From: a bacterium
GTDB taxonomy: Bacteria > Bacillota > Bacilli > Lactobacillales > Streptococcaceae
DNA length: 64,000 nt
Direction: 5' to 3'
Assembly: GCA_905221085.1 (NCBI GenBank)
Contig: CAJNBT010000009.1
Location: 44,408-108,407 of the forward strand
A program made the position numbers and the translations under genes. The notes under the pieces were generated by a model, which saw only the letters and a list, made by a program, of their open reading frames with translations, searched no databases and had not been told where the DNA came from. Of this stretch, positions 45,260 to 56,607 are shown piece after piece (position 1 is the first letter of the stretch; each line of letters starts with the position of its first letter).

Positions 45260-46504
<1,245 letters not shown>

Positions 46505-46513
46505 TTGACATCT

Positions 46514-46533
46514 ATGTAAAGAAAGCTTTACAT
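46514..46533. promoter_or_regulatory. Palindrome between htrA and parB
   Basis: ATGTAAAG, 4 bases, CTTTACAT: perfect 8-base arms just downstream of TTGACA. It may be an operator or a small hairpin in the htrA-parB transcript. Confidence 0.45.
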
Positions 46534-46561
46534 AATAGAAAAGATGTGTTAGTGTAGAATC

Positions 46562-47320
46562 ATGGAAAAATTTGAAATGATTTCTATCACGGATATACAA
46601 AAAAATCCCTATCAACCTCGAAAAGAATTTGATGGAGAAAAACTACATGAACTAGCACAGTCTGTCAAAGAAAATGGTATCATTCAACCGATTATTGTTC
46701 GTCAATCTCCTGTAATTGGTTATGAAATCCTTGCAGGAGAGAGACGCTATCGGGCTTCACTTTTAGCTGGTCTAACGTCTATCCCAGCTGTTGTTAAACA
46801 ACTTTCAGACCAAGAGATGATGGTCCAGTCCATCATTGAAAATTTACAAAGAGAAAATTTAAATCCAATAGAAGAAGCACGCGCCTATGAATCTCTTGTA
46901 GAGAAAGGATTTACTCATGCTGAAATTGCAGATAAAATGGGCAAGTCTCGTCCTTATATCAGCAACTCTATTCGCTTGCTTTCCTTACCAGAACAGATCC
47001 TCTCAGAAGTAGAAAATGGCAAACTATCACAAGCACATGCACGTTCGCTAGTTGGGTTGAATAAGGAACAACAAGACTATTTCTTGCAACGAATCATTGA
47101 GGAAGATATTTCTGTAAGGGAGTTAGAAGCTCTTCTGACAGAGAAAAAACAAAAGAAACAGAAAAAAAATGATTATTTCATACAAAATGAAGAGGAACAG
47201 TTAAAAAAACTAATCGGATTAGATATTGAAATCAAACTGTCTAAAAAAGATAGTGGAAAAATCATTATTTCTTTTTCAAATCAAGAAGAATACAGTAGAA
47301 TTATCAACAGCCTGAAATAA
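46562..47320 (+). CDS. parB: Chromosome partitioning protein ParB (Spo0J)
   Basis: 252 residues. N-terminal ParB CTPase/nuclease-fold domain with NPYQPRKEFD, GIIQPIIVR, ILAGERRYRAS and NLQRENLNPIEEA. A helix-turn-helix (~120-160, THAEIADKMGKSRPYISN) binds parS, and a dimerisation tail follows. It loads condensin at the origin. There is no ParA next to it, as is normal in streptococci. No clear ribosome site precedes the ATG, and a TAGAAT sits almost at the start. Confidence 0.96.
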   Translation: MEKFEMISITDIQKNPYQPRKEFDGEKLHELAQSVKENGIIQPIIVRQSPVIGYEILAGERRYRASLLAGLTSIPAVVKQLSDQEMMVQSIIENLQRENLNPIEEARAYESLVEKGFTHAEIADKMGKSRPYISNSIRLLSLPEQILSEVENGKLSQAHARSLVGLNKEQQDYFLQRIIEEDISVRELEALLTEKKQKKQKKNDYFIQNEEEQLKKLIGLDIEIKLSKKDSGKIIISFSNQEEYSRIINSLK

Positions 47321-47351
47321 GGCTGTTCTTTTATTTTTTTATCTCACAAGG

Positions 47352-47467
47352 TTATCCACTATTTTTTTAAGTAAAAATCTTAATAAATCAAAAGTTTTTA
47401 GCTTTATCCCCAACCTGTGGATAAAGTTTGATAACATTGTGGATTATTTTTCACAGCTTGTGGAAAA
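47352..47467. other. oriC: oriC, part 1: DnaA-box cluster upstream of dnaA
   Basis: Five DnaA-box-like 9-mers lie between parB and dnaA: TTATCCACT (47352), TTATCCCCA (47404), TGTGGATAA (47416, perfect), TGTGGATTA (47438) and TGTGGAAAA (47459). The last overlaps the likely -35 of dnaA, consistent with autoregulation. Surrounding DNA is AT-rich. Confidence 0.9.
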
Positions 47468-47483
47468 TTCTTTCTATCTATGG

Positions 47484-47489
47484 TAAAAT
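47484..47489 (+). promoter_or_regulatory. -10 of dnaA
   Basis: TAAAAT with a TGG extension, 47 bases before the TTG start codon; a DnaA box lies at the -35 position. Confidence 0.55.
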
Positions 47490-47536
47490 AAGTCTAGCAT
47501 TAAACTTTTAAACAAATAGTAAAGGAGGAGAACGGA

Positions 47537-48898
47537 TTGAAAGAAAAACAATTTTGGAATCGTATATTAGAATTTGCACAAGAAAGACTCACTCGATCCA
47601 TGTATGATTTCTATGCTATCCAAGCTGAACTCGTCAAGGTAGAAGAAAATATTGCTACTATATTTCTACCTCGCTCTGAAATGGAAATGGTCTGGGAAAA
47701 ACAACTAAAAGATATTATTGTAGTAGCTGGTTTTGAAGTTTATGACGCTGAAATAACTCCCCACTATATTTTCACCAAACCTCAAGATACTACTATCTCA
47801 CAAGTTGAAGAAGCTACAAATTCAACTCTTTATGACTATAGTCCAAAGTTAGCATCTATTCCTTATTCGGATACGGGATTAAAGGAAAGGTATACCTTTG
47901 ATAACTTTATTCAAGGGGATGGAAATGTTTGGGCAGTATCAGCCGCCTTGGCTGTCTCTGAAGATTTGGCTCTGACCTATAATCCTCTTTTTATCTATGG
48001 AGGACCTGGGCTTGGCAAGACTCACTTATTAAACGCTATTGGAAATGAAATTCTAAAAAACATTCCTGATGCGCGTGTTAAATATATCCCTGCTGAAAGC
48101 TTTATTAATGACTTTCTTGATCACCTAAGACTTGGGGAAATGGAAAAGTTTAAAAAGACCTATCGTAGCCTTGATCTTTTATTGATTGATGATATACAAT
48201 CTCTAAGTGGTAAAAAAGTTGCAACTCAGGAAGAATTTTTCAATACCTTTAACGCCCTTCATGACAAGCAAAAACAGATTGTCCTAACGAGTGATCGTAG
48301 TCCAAAACATTTAGAAGGGCTCGAGGAAAGACTTGTCACGCGCTTTAGTTGGGGATTGACACAAACTATCACACCCCCTGACTTTGAAACACGTATTGCC
48401 ATTTTACAAAGTAAAACGGAACATTTAGGCTACAATTTCCAAAGTGATACTCTAGAATACCTAGCTGGGCAATTTGATTCAAATGTTCGAGATCTTGAGG
48501 GAGCCATCAACGACATCACTTTAATTGCCCGAGTAAAAAAAATCAAGGATATCACTATTGATATTGCTGCAGAAGCTATTAGAGCTCGCAAACAAGATGT
48601 TAGCCAAATGCTCGTCATCCCAATTGATAAAATACAAAATGAAGTTGGTAACTTTTACGGTGTTAGTGTCAAAGAAATGAAGGGAAGCAGACGCCTTCAA
48701 AATATTGTTTTGGCCCGTCAAGTAGCCATGTATTTATCTAGAGAACTGACAGATAATAGTCTTCCAAAAATTGGGAAGGAATTTGGAGGAAAAGATCATA
48801 CAACAGTCATTCATGCCCATGCAAAAATTAAATCTTTGATTGATGAAGACGATAATTTACGTTTAGAAATTGAATCAATCAAAAAGAAAATAAAATAA
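47537..48898 (+). CDS. dnaA: Chromosomal replication initiator DnaA
   Basis: 453 residues. Domain I (~1-85), a short linker, an AAA+ domain (Walker [10 protein letters not shown] ~155; Walker B LLLIDDIQ), and a C-terminal box-binding domain with [11 protein letters not shown]. It opens oriC and loads the helicase. Start is TTG at 47537, preceded by GGAGGAG; the conserved N-terminus ([17 protein letters not shown]) supports it. Confidence 0.98.
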   Translation: MKEKQFWNRILEFAQERLTRSMYDFYAIQAELVKVEENIATIFLPRSEMEMVWEKQLKDIIVVAGFEVYDAEITPHYIFTKPQDTTISQVEEATNSTLYDYSPKLASIPYSDTGLKERYTFDNFIQGDGNVWAVSAALAVSEDLALTYNPLFIYGGPGLGKTHLLNAIGNEILKNIPDARVKYIPAESFINDFLDHLRLGEMEKFKKTYRSLDLLLIDDIQSLSGKKVATQEEFFNTFNALHDKQKQIVLTSDRSPKHLEGLEERLVTRFSWGLTQTITPPDFETRIAILQSKTEHLGYNFQSDTLEYLAGQFDSNVRDLEGAINDITLIARVKKIKDITIDIAAEAIRARKQDVSQMLVIPIDKIQNEVGNFYGVSVKEMKGSRRLQNIVLARQVAMYLSRELTDNSLPKIGKEFGGKDHTTVIHAHAKIKSLIDEDDNLRLEIESIKKKIK

Positions 48899-48900
48899 CT

Positions 48901-48993
48901 TGTGGATAACTTTCGCTTTTTTATCTTTTTTATCCACATTTTTTAAACAAGGCAAAAAACTTGGTATTCCTTACTTTTAATCTGTTTTCCACA
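48901..48993. other. oriC: oriC, part 2: DnaA boxes between dnaA and dnaN
   Basis: TGTGGATAA (48901, perfect), TTATCCACA (48930, perfect, inverted) and TTTTCCACA (48985) lie in an AT-rich 157-base gap. A bipartite origin around dnaA is normal in firmicutes; unwinding probably occurs here. Confidence 0.88.
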
Positions 48994-49055
48994 GATTTCA
49001 CAGACTCTATTATTACTATTATCCTTCTAATACTAAAATAAATAAAGGAGAATCC

Positions 49056-50192
49056 ATGATTCATTTTTCAATTAATAAAAATTTATTTCTACAAGCATTA
49101 AATACTACTAAGAGAGCTATCAGTTCTAAAAATGCCATTCCTATTTTATCAACCTTAAAAATTGACGTGACTAATGAAGGTGTTACTTTAATTGGTTCAA
49201 ATGGTCAAATTTCAATTGAAAATTTTATTTCTCAAAAAAATGAAGATGCTGGTTTGTTAATTACTTCTTTAGGTTCTATCCTTCTTGAAGCTTCTTTCTT
49301 CATCAATGTGGTATCTAGTCTACCTGATGTGACTCTTGATTTTAAAGAAATTGAACAAAATCAAATTGTTTTAACCAGTGGCAAATCAGAAATTACCTTA
49401 AAAGGAAAAGATAGCGAACAGTATCCACGAATCCAAGAAATTTCAGCAAGCACTCCTTTAGTTCTTGAAACAAAATTACTCAAGAAAATTATCAATGAAA
49501 CAGCTTTTGCTGCAAGTACACAAGAGAGTCGTCCAATTTTGACAGGTGTTCATTTTGTATTGAGTCAACACAAAGAGTTAAAAACAGTTGCAACAGACTC
49601 TCATCGTCTAAGCCAGAAAAAATTGACTCTTGAAAAAAATAGTGATGATTTTGATGTCGTGATTCCGAGCCGTTCTCTACGCGAATTTTCAGCGGTATTT
49701 ACAGATGATATCGAAACTGTAGAGATTTTCTTTGCCAATAACCAAATCCTCTTTAGAAGCGAAAATATTAGCTTCTATACTCGTCTCCTAGAAGGAAACT
49801 ATCCTGATACAGATCGCTTGATTCCAACAGACTTTAATACTACTATTACTTTTGATGTGGTAAACTTACGTCAGTCAATGGAGCGTGCTCGTCTTTTATC
49901 AAGTGCTACTCAAAATGGTACTGTGAAACTTGAAATTAAAGATGGGATTGTTAGCGCCCATGTTCACTCTCCAGAAGTTGGTAAAGTAAACGAAGAAATC
50001 GATACTGATCAGGTTACTGGTGAAGATTTGACCATTAGTTTCAACCCAACTTACTTGATTGATTCTCTTAAAGCTTTAAATAGCGAAAAAGTGACCATTA
50101 GCTTTATCTCAGCTGTTCGTCCATTTACTCTTGTGCCAGCAGACACTGATGAGGACTTCATGCAGCTCATTACACCAGTTCGTACAAATTAA
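49056..50192 (+). CDS. dnaN: DNA polymerase III beta subunit (sliding clamp)
   Basis: 378 residues, three repeats of the clamp fold. N-terminal MIHFSINKNLFLQALNTTKRAISSKNAIPILS and the C-terminal FTLVPADTDEDFMQLITPVRTN are standard. It forms the dimeric ring that tethers the polymerase. AAGGAG precedes the ATG. A short DUF951 gene follows. Confidence 0.98.
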   Translation: MIHFSINKNLFLQALNTTKRAISSKNAIPILSTLKIDVTNEGVTLIGSNGQISIENFISQKNEDAGLLITSLGSILLEASFFINVVSSLPDVTLDFKEIEQNQIVLTSGKSEITLKGKDSEQYPRIQEISASTPLVLETKLLKKIINETAFAASTQESRPILTGVHFVLSQHKELKTVATDSHRLSQKKLTLEKNSDDFDVVIPSRSLREFSAVFTDDIETVEIFFANNQILFRSENISFYTRLLEGNYPDTDRLIPTDFNTTITFDVVNLRQSMERARLLSSATQNGTVKLEIKDGIVSAHVHSPEVGKVNEEIDTDQVTGEDLTISFNPTYLIDSLKALNSEKVTISFISAVRPFTLVPADTDEDFMQLITPVRTN

Positions 50193-50256
50193 GTGAAAGA
50201 GGTTGAGCCTAGCTCGCCTCTTTTATGATATAATCGAAAAAGAAAAGGAGAGTAGT

Positions 50257-50451
50257 ATGTATCAAGTTGGAAATTTTGTTGAAATGAAAAAACCACACGC
50301 TTGCACCATCAAGTCGACTGGTAAAAAGGCTAATCGTTGGGAAATTACACGTGTAGGAGCAGATATCAAAATAAAATGCAGTAATTGTGACCATGTTGTC
50401 ATGATGGGGCGATATGATTTTGATCGAAAAATGAATAAAATTATTGACTAA
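50257..50451 (+). CDS. DUF951 small protein
   Basis: 64 residues, starting MYQVGNFVEMKKPH. A CSNC pair near residue 47 and basic residues suggest a small nucleic-acid-binding or zinc-ribbon-like protein. It is conserved between dnaN and ychF in streptococci; function unknown. ATG 50257 is chosen because AAAGGAG lies upstream and the family starts there. Confidence 0.88.
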   Translation: MYQVGNFVEMKKPHACTIKSTGKKANRWEITRVGADIKIKCSNCDHVVMMGRYDFDRKMNKIID

Positions 50452-50535
50452 TAAGCCTTAGTTAGAGGGTTAGCAAGTTTTCCCTTTTTGTGTTATAATA
50501 TTAGGGATTGAAATGAAAACGGAGAATGAAAAAAT

Positions 50536-51651
50536 ATGGCTTTAACAGCAGGTATCGTTGGTTTGCCAAATGTTGGTAAATCAACACTCTTTAATGCAAT
50601 TACAAAAGCAGGAGCAGAGGCAGCGAACTACCCATTTGCAACGATTGATCCAAACGTTGGAATGGTAGAAGTTCCAGATGAACGCCTACAAAAACTAACT
50701 GAAATGATTACTCCTAAAAAGACAGTTCCAACAACATTTGAATTTACAGATATCGCAGGAATTGTAAAAGGAGCTTCAAAAGGAGAAGGGCTAGGGAATA
50801 AATTCTTGGCTAATATCCGTGAAGTAGATGCGATTGTTCATGTAGTTCGTGCTTTTGATGATGAAAATGTAATGCGTGAGCAAGGACGTGAAGACGCCTT
50901 TGTAGATCCACTTGCAGATATTGATACTATTAACCTGGAGTTGATTCTTGCTGACTTAGAATCAGTTAATAAGCGATATGCGCGTGTAGAAAAGATGGCA
51001 CGTACGCAAAAAGATAAAGAATCAGTAGCTGAGTTTAATGTTCTTCAAAAGATTAAACCAGTCCTCGAAGATGGAAAATCAGCTCGCACCATCGAATTTA
51101 CAGATGAAGAACAAAAAGTTGTCAAAGGTCTCTTCCTGTTGACAACTAAACCAGTTCTTTATGTTGCTAATGTCGATGAGGATGTAGTTTCAGATCTAGA
51201 TTCTATCGACTATGTCAAACAAATTCGTGAATTCGCAGCGACAGAAAATGCAGAGGTAGTAGTAATTTCAGCGCGTGCTGAAGAAGAAATTTCTGAATTG
51301 GACGATGAAGATAAAAAAGAGTTTCTTGAAGCCATTGGTTTGACAGAATCAGGCGTTGACAAGTTGACTCGTGCAGCTTACCACTTGCTTGGATTGGGAA
51401 CTTATTTTACAGCTGGTGAAAAAGAAGTTCGTGCTTGGACTTTCAAACGTGGTATGAAGGCTCCTCAAGCAGCTGGTATTATCCATTCAGACTTTGAAAA
51501 AGGATTTATTCGTGCGGTAACCATGTCATATGAGGATCTAGTGAAATACGGATCTGAAAAGGCCGTAAAAGAAGCTGGACGTTTGCGTGAAGAAGGTAAA
51601 GAATATATCGTTCAAGACGGCGATATCATGGAATTCCGCTTTAATGTTTAA
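50536..51651 (+). CDS. ychF: YchF/OLA1 ribosome-associated ATPase
   Basis: 371 residues. P-loop GLPNVGKST (~8-16), switch region [20 protein letters not shown] and an altered G4 motif (NVDE instead of NKxD), which gives ATP preference in this family. A C-terminal TGS domain (~285-365) completes it. It influences translation and stress responses. GGAG precedes the ATG. Confidence 0.97.
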   Translation: MALTAGIVGLPNVGKSTLFNAITKAGAEAANYPFATIDPNVGMVEVPDERLQKLTEMITPKKTVPTTFEFTDIAGIVKGASKGEGLGNKFLANIREVDAIVHVVRAFDDENVMREQGREDAFVDPLADIDTINLELILADLESVNKRYARVEKMARTQKDKESVAEFNVLQKIKPVLEDGKSARTIEFTDEEQKVVKGLFLLTTKPVLYVANVDEDVVSDLDSIDYVKQIREFAATENAEVVVISARAEEEISELDDEDKKEFLEAIGLTESGVDKLTRAAYHLLGLGTYFTAGEKEVRAWTFKRGMKAPQAAGIIHSDFEKGFIRAVTMSYEDLVKYGSEKAVKEAGRLREEGKEYIVQDGDIMEFRFNV

Positions 51652-51721
51652 AAATTTAATAAATAGTGTCAATTAGGTTGGAAAAAAATTCCAACCCTTT
51701 TGGCTTTTGAAAGGAAAATAA

Positions 51722-52291
51722 ATGACCAAATTACTTGTAGGATTGGGAAATCCAGGAGATAAATATTTTGAAACAAAACACAATGTTGGTTTTATGTTGA
51801 TTGACCAACTAGCGAAGAAACAGAATGTCACTTTTACACACGATAAGATATTTCAAGCTGAACTAGCATCTTTTTTCCTAAATGGAGAAAAAATTTATCT
51901 GGTTAAACCAATGACCTTTATGAATGAAAGTGGAAAAGCGGTTCATGCTTTATTGACTTACTATGGTTTGGATATTGAAGATTTACTCGTCATTTACGAC
52001 GACCTTGACATGGAAGTTGGGAAAATTCGTTTAAGAGCAAAAGGATCAGCAGGTGGTCATAATGGTATCAAGTCTATTATTCAACATATAGGGACTCAGG
52101 CCTTTAATCGTGTTAAGATTGGAATTGGAAGACCCAAAAACGGCATGTCAGTTGTTAATCATGTTTTAAGTAAGTTTGACAAGGATGATTATATCGGTAT
52201 TTTACAGTCTATTGACAAGGTTGACGATGCTGTAAATTATTATTTACAAGAGAAAAACTTTGAAAAAATGATGCAGAGGTATAACGGATAA
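51722..52291 (+). CDS. pth: Peptidyl-tRNA hydrolase
   Basis: 189 residues. [20 protein letters not shown] holds the substrate Asn and catalytic His; [34 protein letters not shown] and [11 protein letters not shown] are diagnostic. It releases peptides from drop-off peptidyl-tRNA. The stop abuts the mfd start with no gap. Confidence 0.98.
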   Translation: MTKLLVGLGNPGDKYFETKHNVGFMLIDQLAKKQNVTFTHDKIFQAELASFFLNGEKIYLVKPMTFMNESGKAVHALLTYYGLDIEDLLVIYDDLDMEVGKIRLRAKGSAGGHNGIKSIIQHIGTQAFNRVKIGIGRPKNGMSVVNHVLSKFDKDDYIGILQSIDKVDDAVNYYLQEKNFEKMMQRYNG

Positions 52292-55200
52292 ATGGTGACC
52301 TTATTAGAGTTGTTCTCAGAAAATGATCAGATCAAAAAATGGCATCAAAATCTGATAGAGAAAAAAAGACAATTAATGTTAGGTTTGTCAACTTCTACAA
52401 AAGCTTTAGCCATCGCTAGTAGTTTGAAGAAAGAAGATAAGATTATTTTATTGACATCAACTTATGGAGAAGCAGAAGGGATTATTAGTGATCTTATTTC
52501 TATCTTGGGTGAGGAATTTGTCTATCCATTTTTGGTAGATGATTCACCTATGGTCGAGTTTTTAATGTCTTCACAAGAAAAAATTATCTCACGGGTTGAA
52601 GCCTTGCGTTTTTTGAGTGATCCGTCTAAGAAAGGGATCTTAGTTTGTAATATTGCAGCAAGTCGACTGATTTTACCCTCTTCAACTGTATTTAAAGAAA
52701 GTATTATAAAAATTGCAGTTGGTGAAGAATATGACCAACATGCGCTTATCCATCAGTTAAAGGAAATTGGTTATCGAAAGGTTACACAAGTACAAACTCA
52801 AGGAGAATTTAGTCTTCGAGGAGATATTTTAGATATTTTTGAAATATCCCAGTTAGAACCTTGCCGAATTGAGTTTTTTGGTGATGAAGTAGATGGAATT
52901 CGTACTTTTGAAGTCGAAACACAATTATCGAAAGAAAATCAGTCAGAACTCATCATCTTTCCAGCTAGCGATATTCTCATAAGAGAAGAAGATTATCAAC
53001 GAGGTAAGTTGACTTTAGAAAAACAAATTTTGAAGACTCTATCGCCGATTCTGAAATCTTATCTAGAAGAAATTCTTTCAAGTTTTCATCAAAAACAAAG
53101 TCATGCAGATTCTAGGAAATTTTTATCTTTGTGTTATGAGAAATCATGTACTGTATTTGATTATATTGAAAAAGATATACCAATATTCTTTGATGATTAT
53201 CAGAAATTGATGAATCAGTATGAAGTATTTGAAAGAGAGTTAGCTCAATACTTTACAGAACAGTTACAGAGCGGTAAAGCATTTTCTGAGATGCAGTATT
53301 TTGCAGATACAGAGCAAATCTATAAAAAACAGAGTCCGGTTACCTTTTTCTCTAATCTACAAAAGGGGTTAGGAAATCTCAAGTTTGACCAAATTTATCA
53401 ATTTAATCAATATCCTATGCAGGAGTTTTTCAATCAATTTTCTTTTTTAAAAGAAGAAATTGAACGATATAAAAAAATGGATTATACTATTATCCTGCAG
53501 TCTAGCAATTCAATGGGAAGTAAAACATTAGAGGATGTTTTAGAGGAATACCAGATTAAATTGGATTCCAGAAATAAGTCAAGTATTTGTAAAGAATCTG
53601 TAAACTTAATCGATGGAAATCTCAGACATGGTTTTCATTTTGTAGATGAAAAGATTTTATTTATTACTGAACATGAGATTTTTCAAAAGAAATTGAAACG
53701 TCGTTTTCGAAGACAACATGTTTCAAACGCAGAGCGCTTAAAAGATTATAATGAACTTGAAAAAGGGGACTACGTTGTTCACCATATCCATGGAATTGGT
53801 CAATATCTAGGGATTGAAACCATTGAAATCAAAGGGATTCACCGCGATTATGTTAGCGTCCAATACCAAAACGGGGATCAAATCTCTATCCCGGTGGAAC
53901 AGATTCATCTACTTTCCAAATACGTTTCAAGTGACGGTAAATCACCTAAACTCAATAAATTAAATGATGGTCATTTCAAAAAAGCAAAGCAAAAAGTTAA
54001 GAACCAGGTAGAGGATATAGCTGATGATTTAATTAAACTTTATTCTGAACGCAGCCAGTTGAAGGGTTTTGCTTTCTCATCTGATGATGAAGATCAACAT
54101 GCTTTTGATGATGCCTTCCCTTATGTTGAAACGGATGATCAACTTCGTAGTGTTGAGGAAATCAAGAGAGATATGCAGGCTTCTCAGCCAATGGATCGAC
54201 TTTTAGTTGGGGATGTTGGTTTTGGAAAGACTGAAGTTGCTATGCGTGCAGCCTTTAAGGCAGTCAATGATCACAAACAGGTTGTCGTTCTAGTTCCGAC
54301 GACGGTTTTAGCGCAACAGCACTATACGAATTTTAAGGAACGATTCCAAAATTTTGCAGTTAATATTGATGTGTTGAGTCGTTTTAGAAGTAAAAAAGAG
54401 CAGGCTGAAACACTTGAAAAATTGAAAAACGGTCAAGTTGATATTTTGATTGGAACACATCGTGTTTTGTCAAAAGATGTTGTGTTTGCTGATTTGGGAT
54501 TGATGATTATTGATGAGGAACAGCGATTTGGTGTCAAGCATAAGGAAACTTTGAAAGAATTGAAGAAACAAGTGGATGTTCTAACTTTGACAGCTACGCC
54601 AATCCCTCGTACTCTCCATATGTCTATGTTGGGAATCAGAGATTTGTCTGTTATTGAAACTCCGCCGACTAATCGCTATCCTGTTCAGACCTATGTTTTG
54701 GAAAAAAATGATAGTGTCATTCGTGATGCTGTTTTGCGTGAAATGGAGCGTGGAGGTCAAGTTTACTATCTTTACAATAAAGTTGACACAATTGATCAGA
54801 AGGTTTCAGAATTACAGGAGTTGATTCCAGAAGCTTCGATTGGTTATGTTCATGGGCAAATGAGTGAAATCCAGTTGGAAAATACTCTATTAGACTTTAT
54901 TGAGGGACAATACGATATCTTGGTGACGACTACCATTATCGAGACAGGCGTGGACATTCCAAATGCCAATACTTTATTTATTGAAAATGCGGACCATATG
55001 GGCTTGTCAACCTTGTATCAGTTAAGAGGAAGAGTCGGTCGTAGTAATCGTATTGCTTATGCTTATCTCATGTATCGTCCAGAAAAATCAATCAGTGAAG
55101 TTTCTGAAAAGAGATTAGAAGCTATCAAAGGATTTACAGAATTGGGCTCGGGATTTAAGATTGCAATGCGAGATCTTTTGATTCGTGGAGCAGGAAATCT

Positions 55201-55795
55201 TTTAGGCAAGTCTCAGTCTGGTTTCATTGATTCTGTTGGTTTTGAATTGTATTCGCAATTACTAGAGGAAGCTATTGCTAAACGACATGGTAATGGGAAC
55301 ACAAGAACAAAAGGAAATGCCGAATTGATTTTACAAATTGATGCCTATCTTCCTGATACTTATATTTCAGACCAACGACATAAGATTGAAATTTATAAAA
55401 AAATTCGTCAAATTGACAATCGTGTCAATTATGAGGAGTTACAAGAAGAGCTGATGGACCGTTTTGGAGAATACCCAGATGTAGTAGCATATCTTTTAGA
55501 GATTGGTTTGGTCAAATCATACTTGGACAAGGTCTTTGTTCAACGTGTGGAAAGAAAAGATAATAAAATTACAGTTCAATTTGAAAAAGTCACTCAACGA
55601 CTGTTTTTAGCTCAAGATTATTTTAAAGCTTTATCCGCAACGAACTTAAAAGCAGGCATCGCTGAGAATAAGGGATTAATGGAGCTTGTATTTGATGTCC
55701 AAAATAAGAAAGATTATGAAATTTTAGAAGGTCTGCTGATTTTTGGAGAAAGTTTATTAGAGATAAAAGTGTCGAAAGAAGGTAATTCCCTTTAA
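52292..55795 (+). CDS. mfd: Transcription-repair coupling factor Mfd
   Basis: 1167 residues. UvrB-like N-terminal domains (~1-330), an RNA-polymerase-interaction domain (~475-540, KGDYVVHHIHGIGQYLG), and a RecG-like translocase (Walker A GDVGFGKTE ~637; DEEQRFG; QLRGRVGRS). A C-terminal autoinhibitory domain ends it. It removes stalled RNA polymerase and recruits UvrA. Full length for the family. Confidence 0.98.
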   Translation: MVTLLELFSENDQIKKWHQNLIEKKRQLMLGLSTSTKALAIASSLKKEDKIILLTSTYGEAEGIISDLISILGEEFVYPFLVDDSPMVEFLMSSQEKIISRVEALRFLSDPSKKGILVCNIAASRLILPSSTVFKESIIKIAVGEEYDQHALIHQLKEIGYRKVTQVQTQGEFSLRGDILDIFEISQLEPCRIEFFGDEVDGIRTFEVETQLSKENQSELIIFPASDILIREEDYQRGKLTLEKQILKTLSPILKSYLEEILSSFHQKQSHADSRKFLSLCYEKSCTVFDYIEKDIPIFFDDYQKLMNQYEVFERELAQYFTEQLQSGKAFSEMQYFADTEQIYKKQSPVTFFSNLQKGLGNLKFDQIYQFNQYPMQEFFNQFSFLKEEIERYKKMDYTIILQSSNSMGSKTLEDVLEEYQIKLDSRNKSSICKESVNLIDGNLRHGFHFVDEKILFITEHEIFQKKLKRRFRRQHVSNAERLKDYNELEKGDYVVHHIHGIGQYLGIETIEIKGIHRDYVSVQYQNGDQISIPVEQIHLLSKYVSSDGKSPKLNKLNDGHFKKAKQKVKNQVEDIADDLIKLYSERSQLKGFAFSSDDEDQHAFDDAFPYVETDDQLRSVEEIKRDMQASQPMDRLLVGDVGFGKTEVAMRAAFKAVNDHKQVVVLVPTTVLAQQHYTNFKERFQNFAVNIDVLSRFRSKKEQAETLEKLKNGQVDILIGTHRVLSKDVVFADLGLMIIDEEQRFGVKHKETLKELKKQVDVLTLTATPIPRTLHMSMLGIRDLSVIETPPTNRYPVQTYVLEKNDSVIRDAVLREMERGGQVYYLYNKVDTIDQKVSELQELIPEASIGYVHGQMSEIQLENTLLDFIEGQYDILVTTTIIETGVDIPNANTLFIENADHMGLSTLYQLRGRVGRSNRIAYAYLMYRPEKSISEVSEKRLEAIKGFTELGSGFKIAMRDLLIRGAGNLLGKSQSGFIDSVGFELYSQLLEEAIAKRHGNGNTRTKGNAELILQIDAYLPDTYISDQRHKIEIYKKIRQIDNRVNYEELQEELMDRFGEYPDVVAYLLEIGLVKSYLDKVFVQRVERKDNKITVQFEKVTQRLFLAQDYFKALSATNLKAGIAENKGLMELVFDVQNKKDYEILEGLLIFGESLLEIKVSKEGNSL

Positions 55796-55852
55796 CATTT
55801 TTCTTCTATAAAATAGATAAAAATGGTACAATAATAAGTTGAGGTAATAAGG

Positions 55853-56119
55853 ATGAGATTAGACAAATATTTAAAAGTATCAAGAATTATCAAGCGTCGT
55901 ACAGTCGCAAAAGAAGTAGCAGATAAAGGCAGAATCAAGGTAAATGGAATCTTGGCCAAAAGTTCAACGGATTTGAAAGTTAATGACCAAGTTGAAATTC
56001 GCTTTGGGAATAAGTTGCTACTTGTAAAAGTACTAGAGATGAAAGATAGTACAAAAAAAGAAGATGCAGCAGGCATGTATGAAATTATCAGTGAAACAAG
56101 GGTAGAAGAAAATGTCTAA
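55853..56119 (+). CDS. rqcP: RqcP S4-domain ribosome quality-control factor
   Basis: 88 residues. An S4 domain fills the protein ([32 protein letters not shown]). RqcP works with RqcH in adding Ala tails to stalled nascent chains on 50S subunits. It overlaps divIC by 8 bases, so the two are translationally linked. GAGGTAA precedes the ATG. Confidence 0.93.
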
Positions 56120-56480
56120 GAATATTGTACAATTAAACAATTCTTTTATCCAAAATGAATACCAACGTCGTCGCTACCTGATGAAAGAACGACAAAAACG
56201 GAATCGTTTTATGGGGTGGGTTCTTATTTTGATGATTTTATTGTTCATTTTACCAACTTATAATCTTGCTCAAAGTTATCAGCAATTACTCCAAAGACGT
56301 CAACAGTTATCAGACTTGCAAACTCAGTATCAAACCTTGAGTGAGGAAAAGGAGAAAGAGACAGCTTTTGCCACAAAGTTGAAAGATGAAGAGTACGCTG
56401 CTAAATACATGCGTGCAAAATATTATTATTCTAAGAATCGGGAAGCTGTTTATACGATTCCTGACTTGCTCCCAAGGTGA
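56112..56480 (+). CDS. divIC: Cell-division protein DivIC (FtsB-like)
   Basis: 122 residues. A short basic cytosolic N-terminus, one membrane helix (~35-53, [19 protein letters not shown]), then an extracellular coiled coil (~55-90). The [24 protein letters not shown] tail is typical. It forms the DivIB-DivIC-FtsL complex that activates septal wall synthesis. Confidence 0.94.
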
Positions 56481-56484
56481 TAAA

Positions 56485-56607
56485 ATGGAAAATTTATTAG
56501 ATGTAATAGAGCAATTTTTGAGTTTATCAGATGAAAAGCTGGAAGAGTTGGCTGATAAAAATCAATTATTGCGTTTACAAGAAGAAAAGGAAAGGAAGAA
56601 TGCGTAA
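56485..56607 (+). CDS. Small conserved acidic protein of unknown function
   Basis: 40 residues (MENLLDVIEQFLSLSD...), mostly charged and probably one helix. It begins 5 bases after the divIC stop and overlaps the start of the next gene by 8 bases, so it is embedded in the operon's translational coupling. I recall an equivalent short gene at this place in pneumococci. No function can be proposed from sequence. Confidence 0.75.
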   Translation: MENLLDVIEQFLSLSDEKLEELADKNQLLRLQEEKERKNA

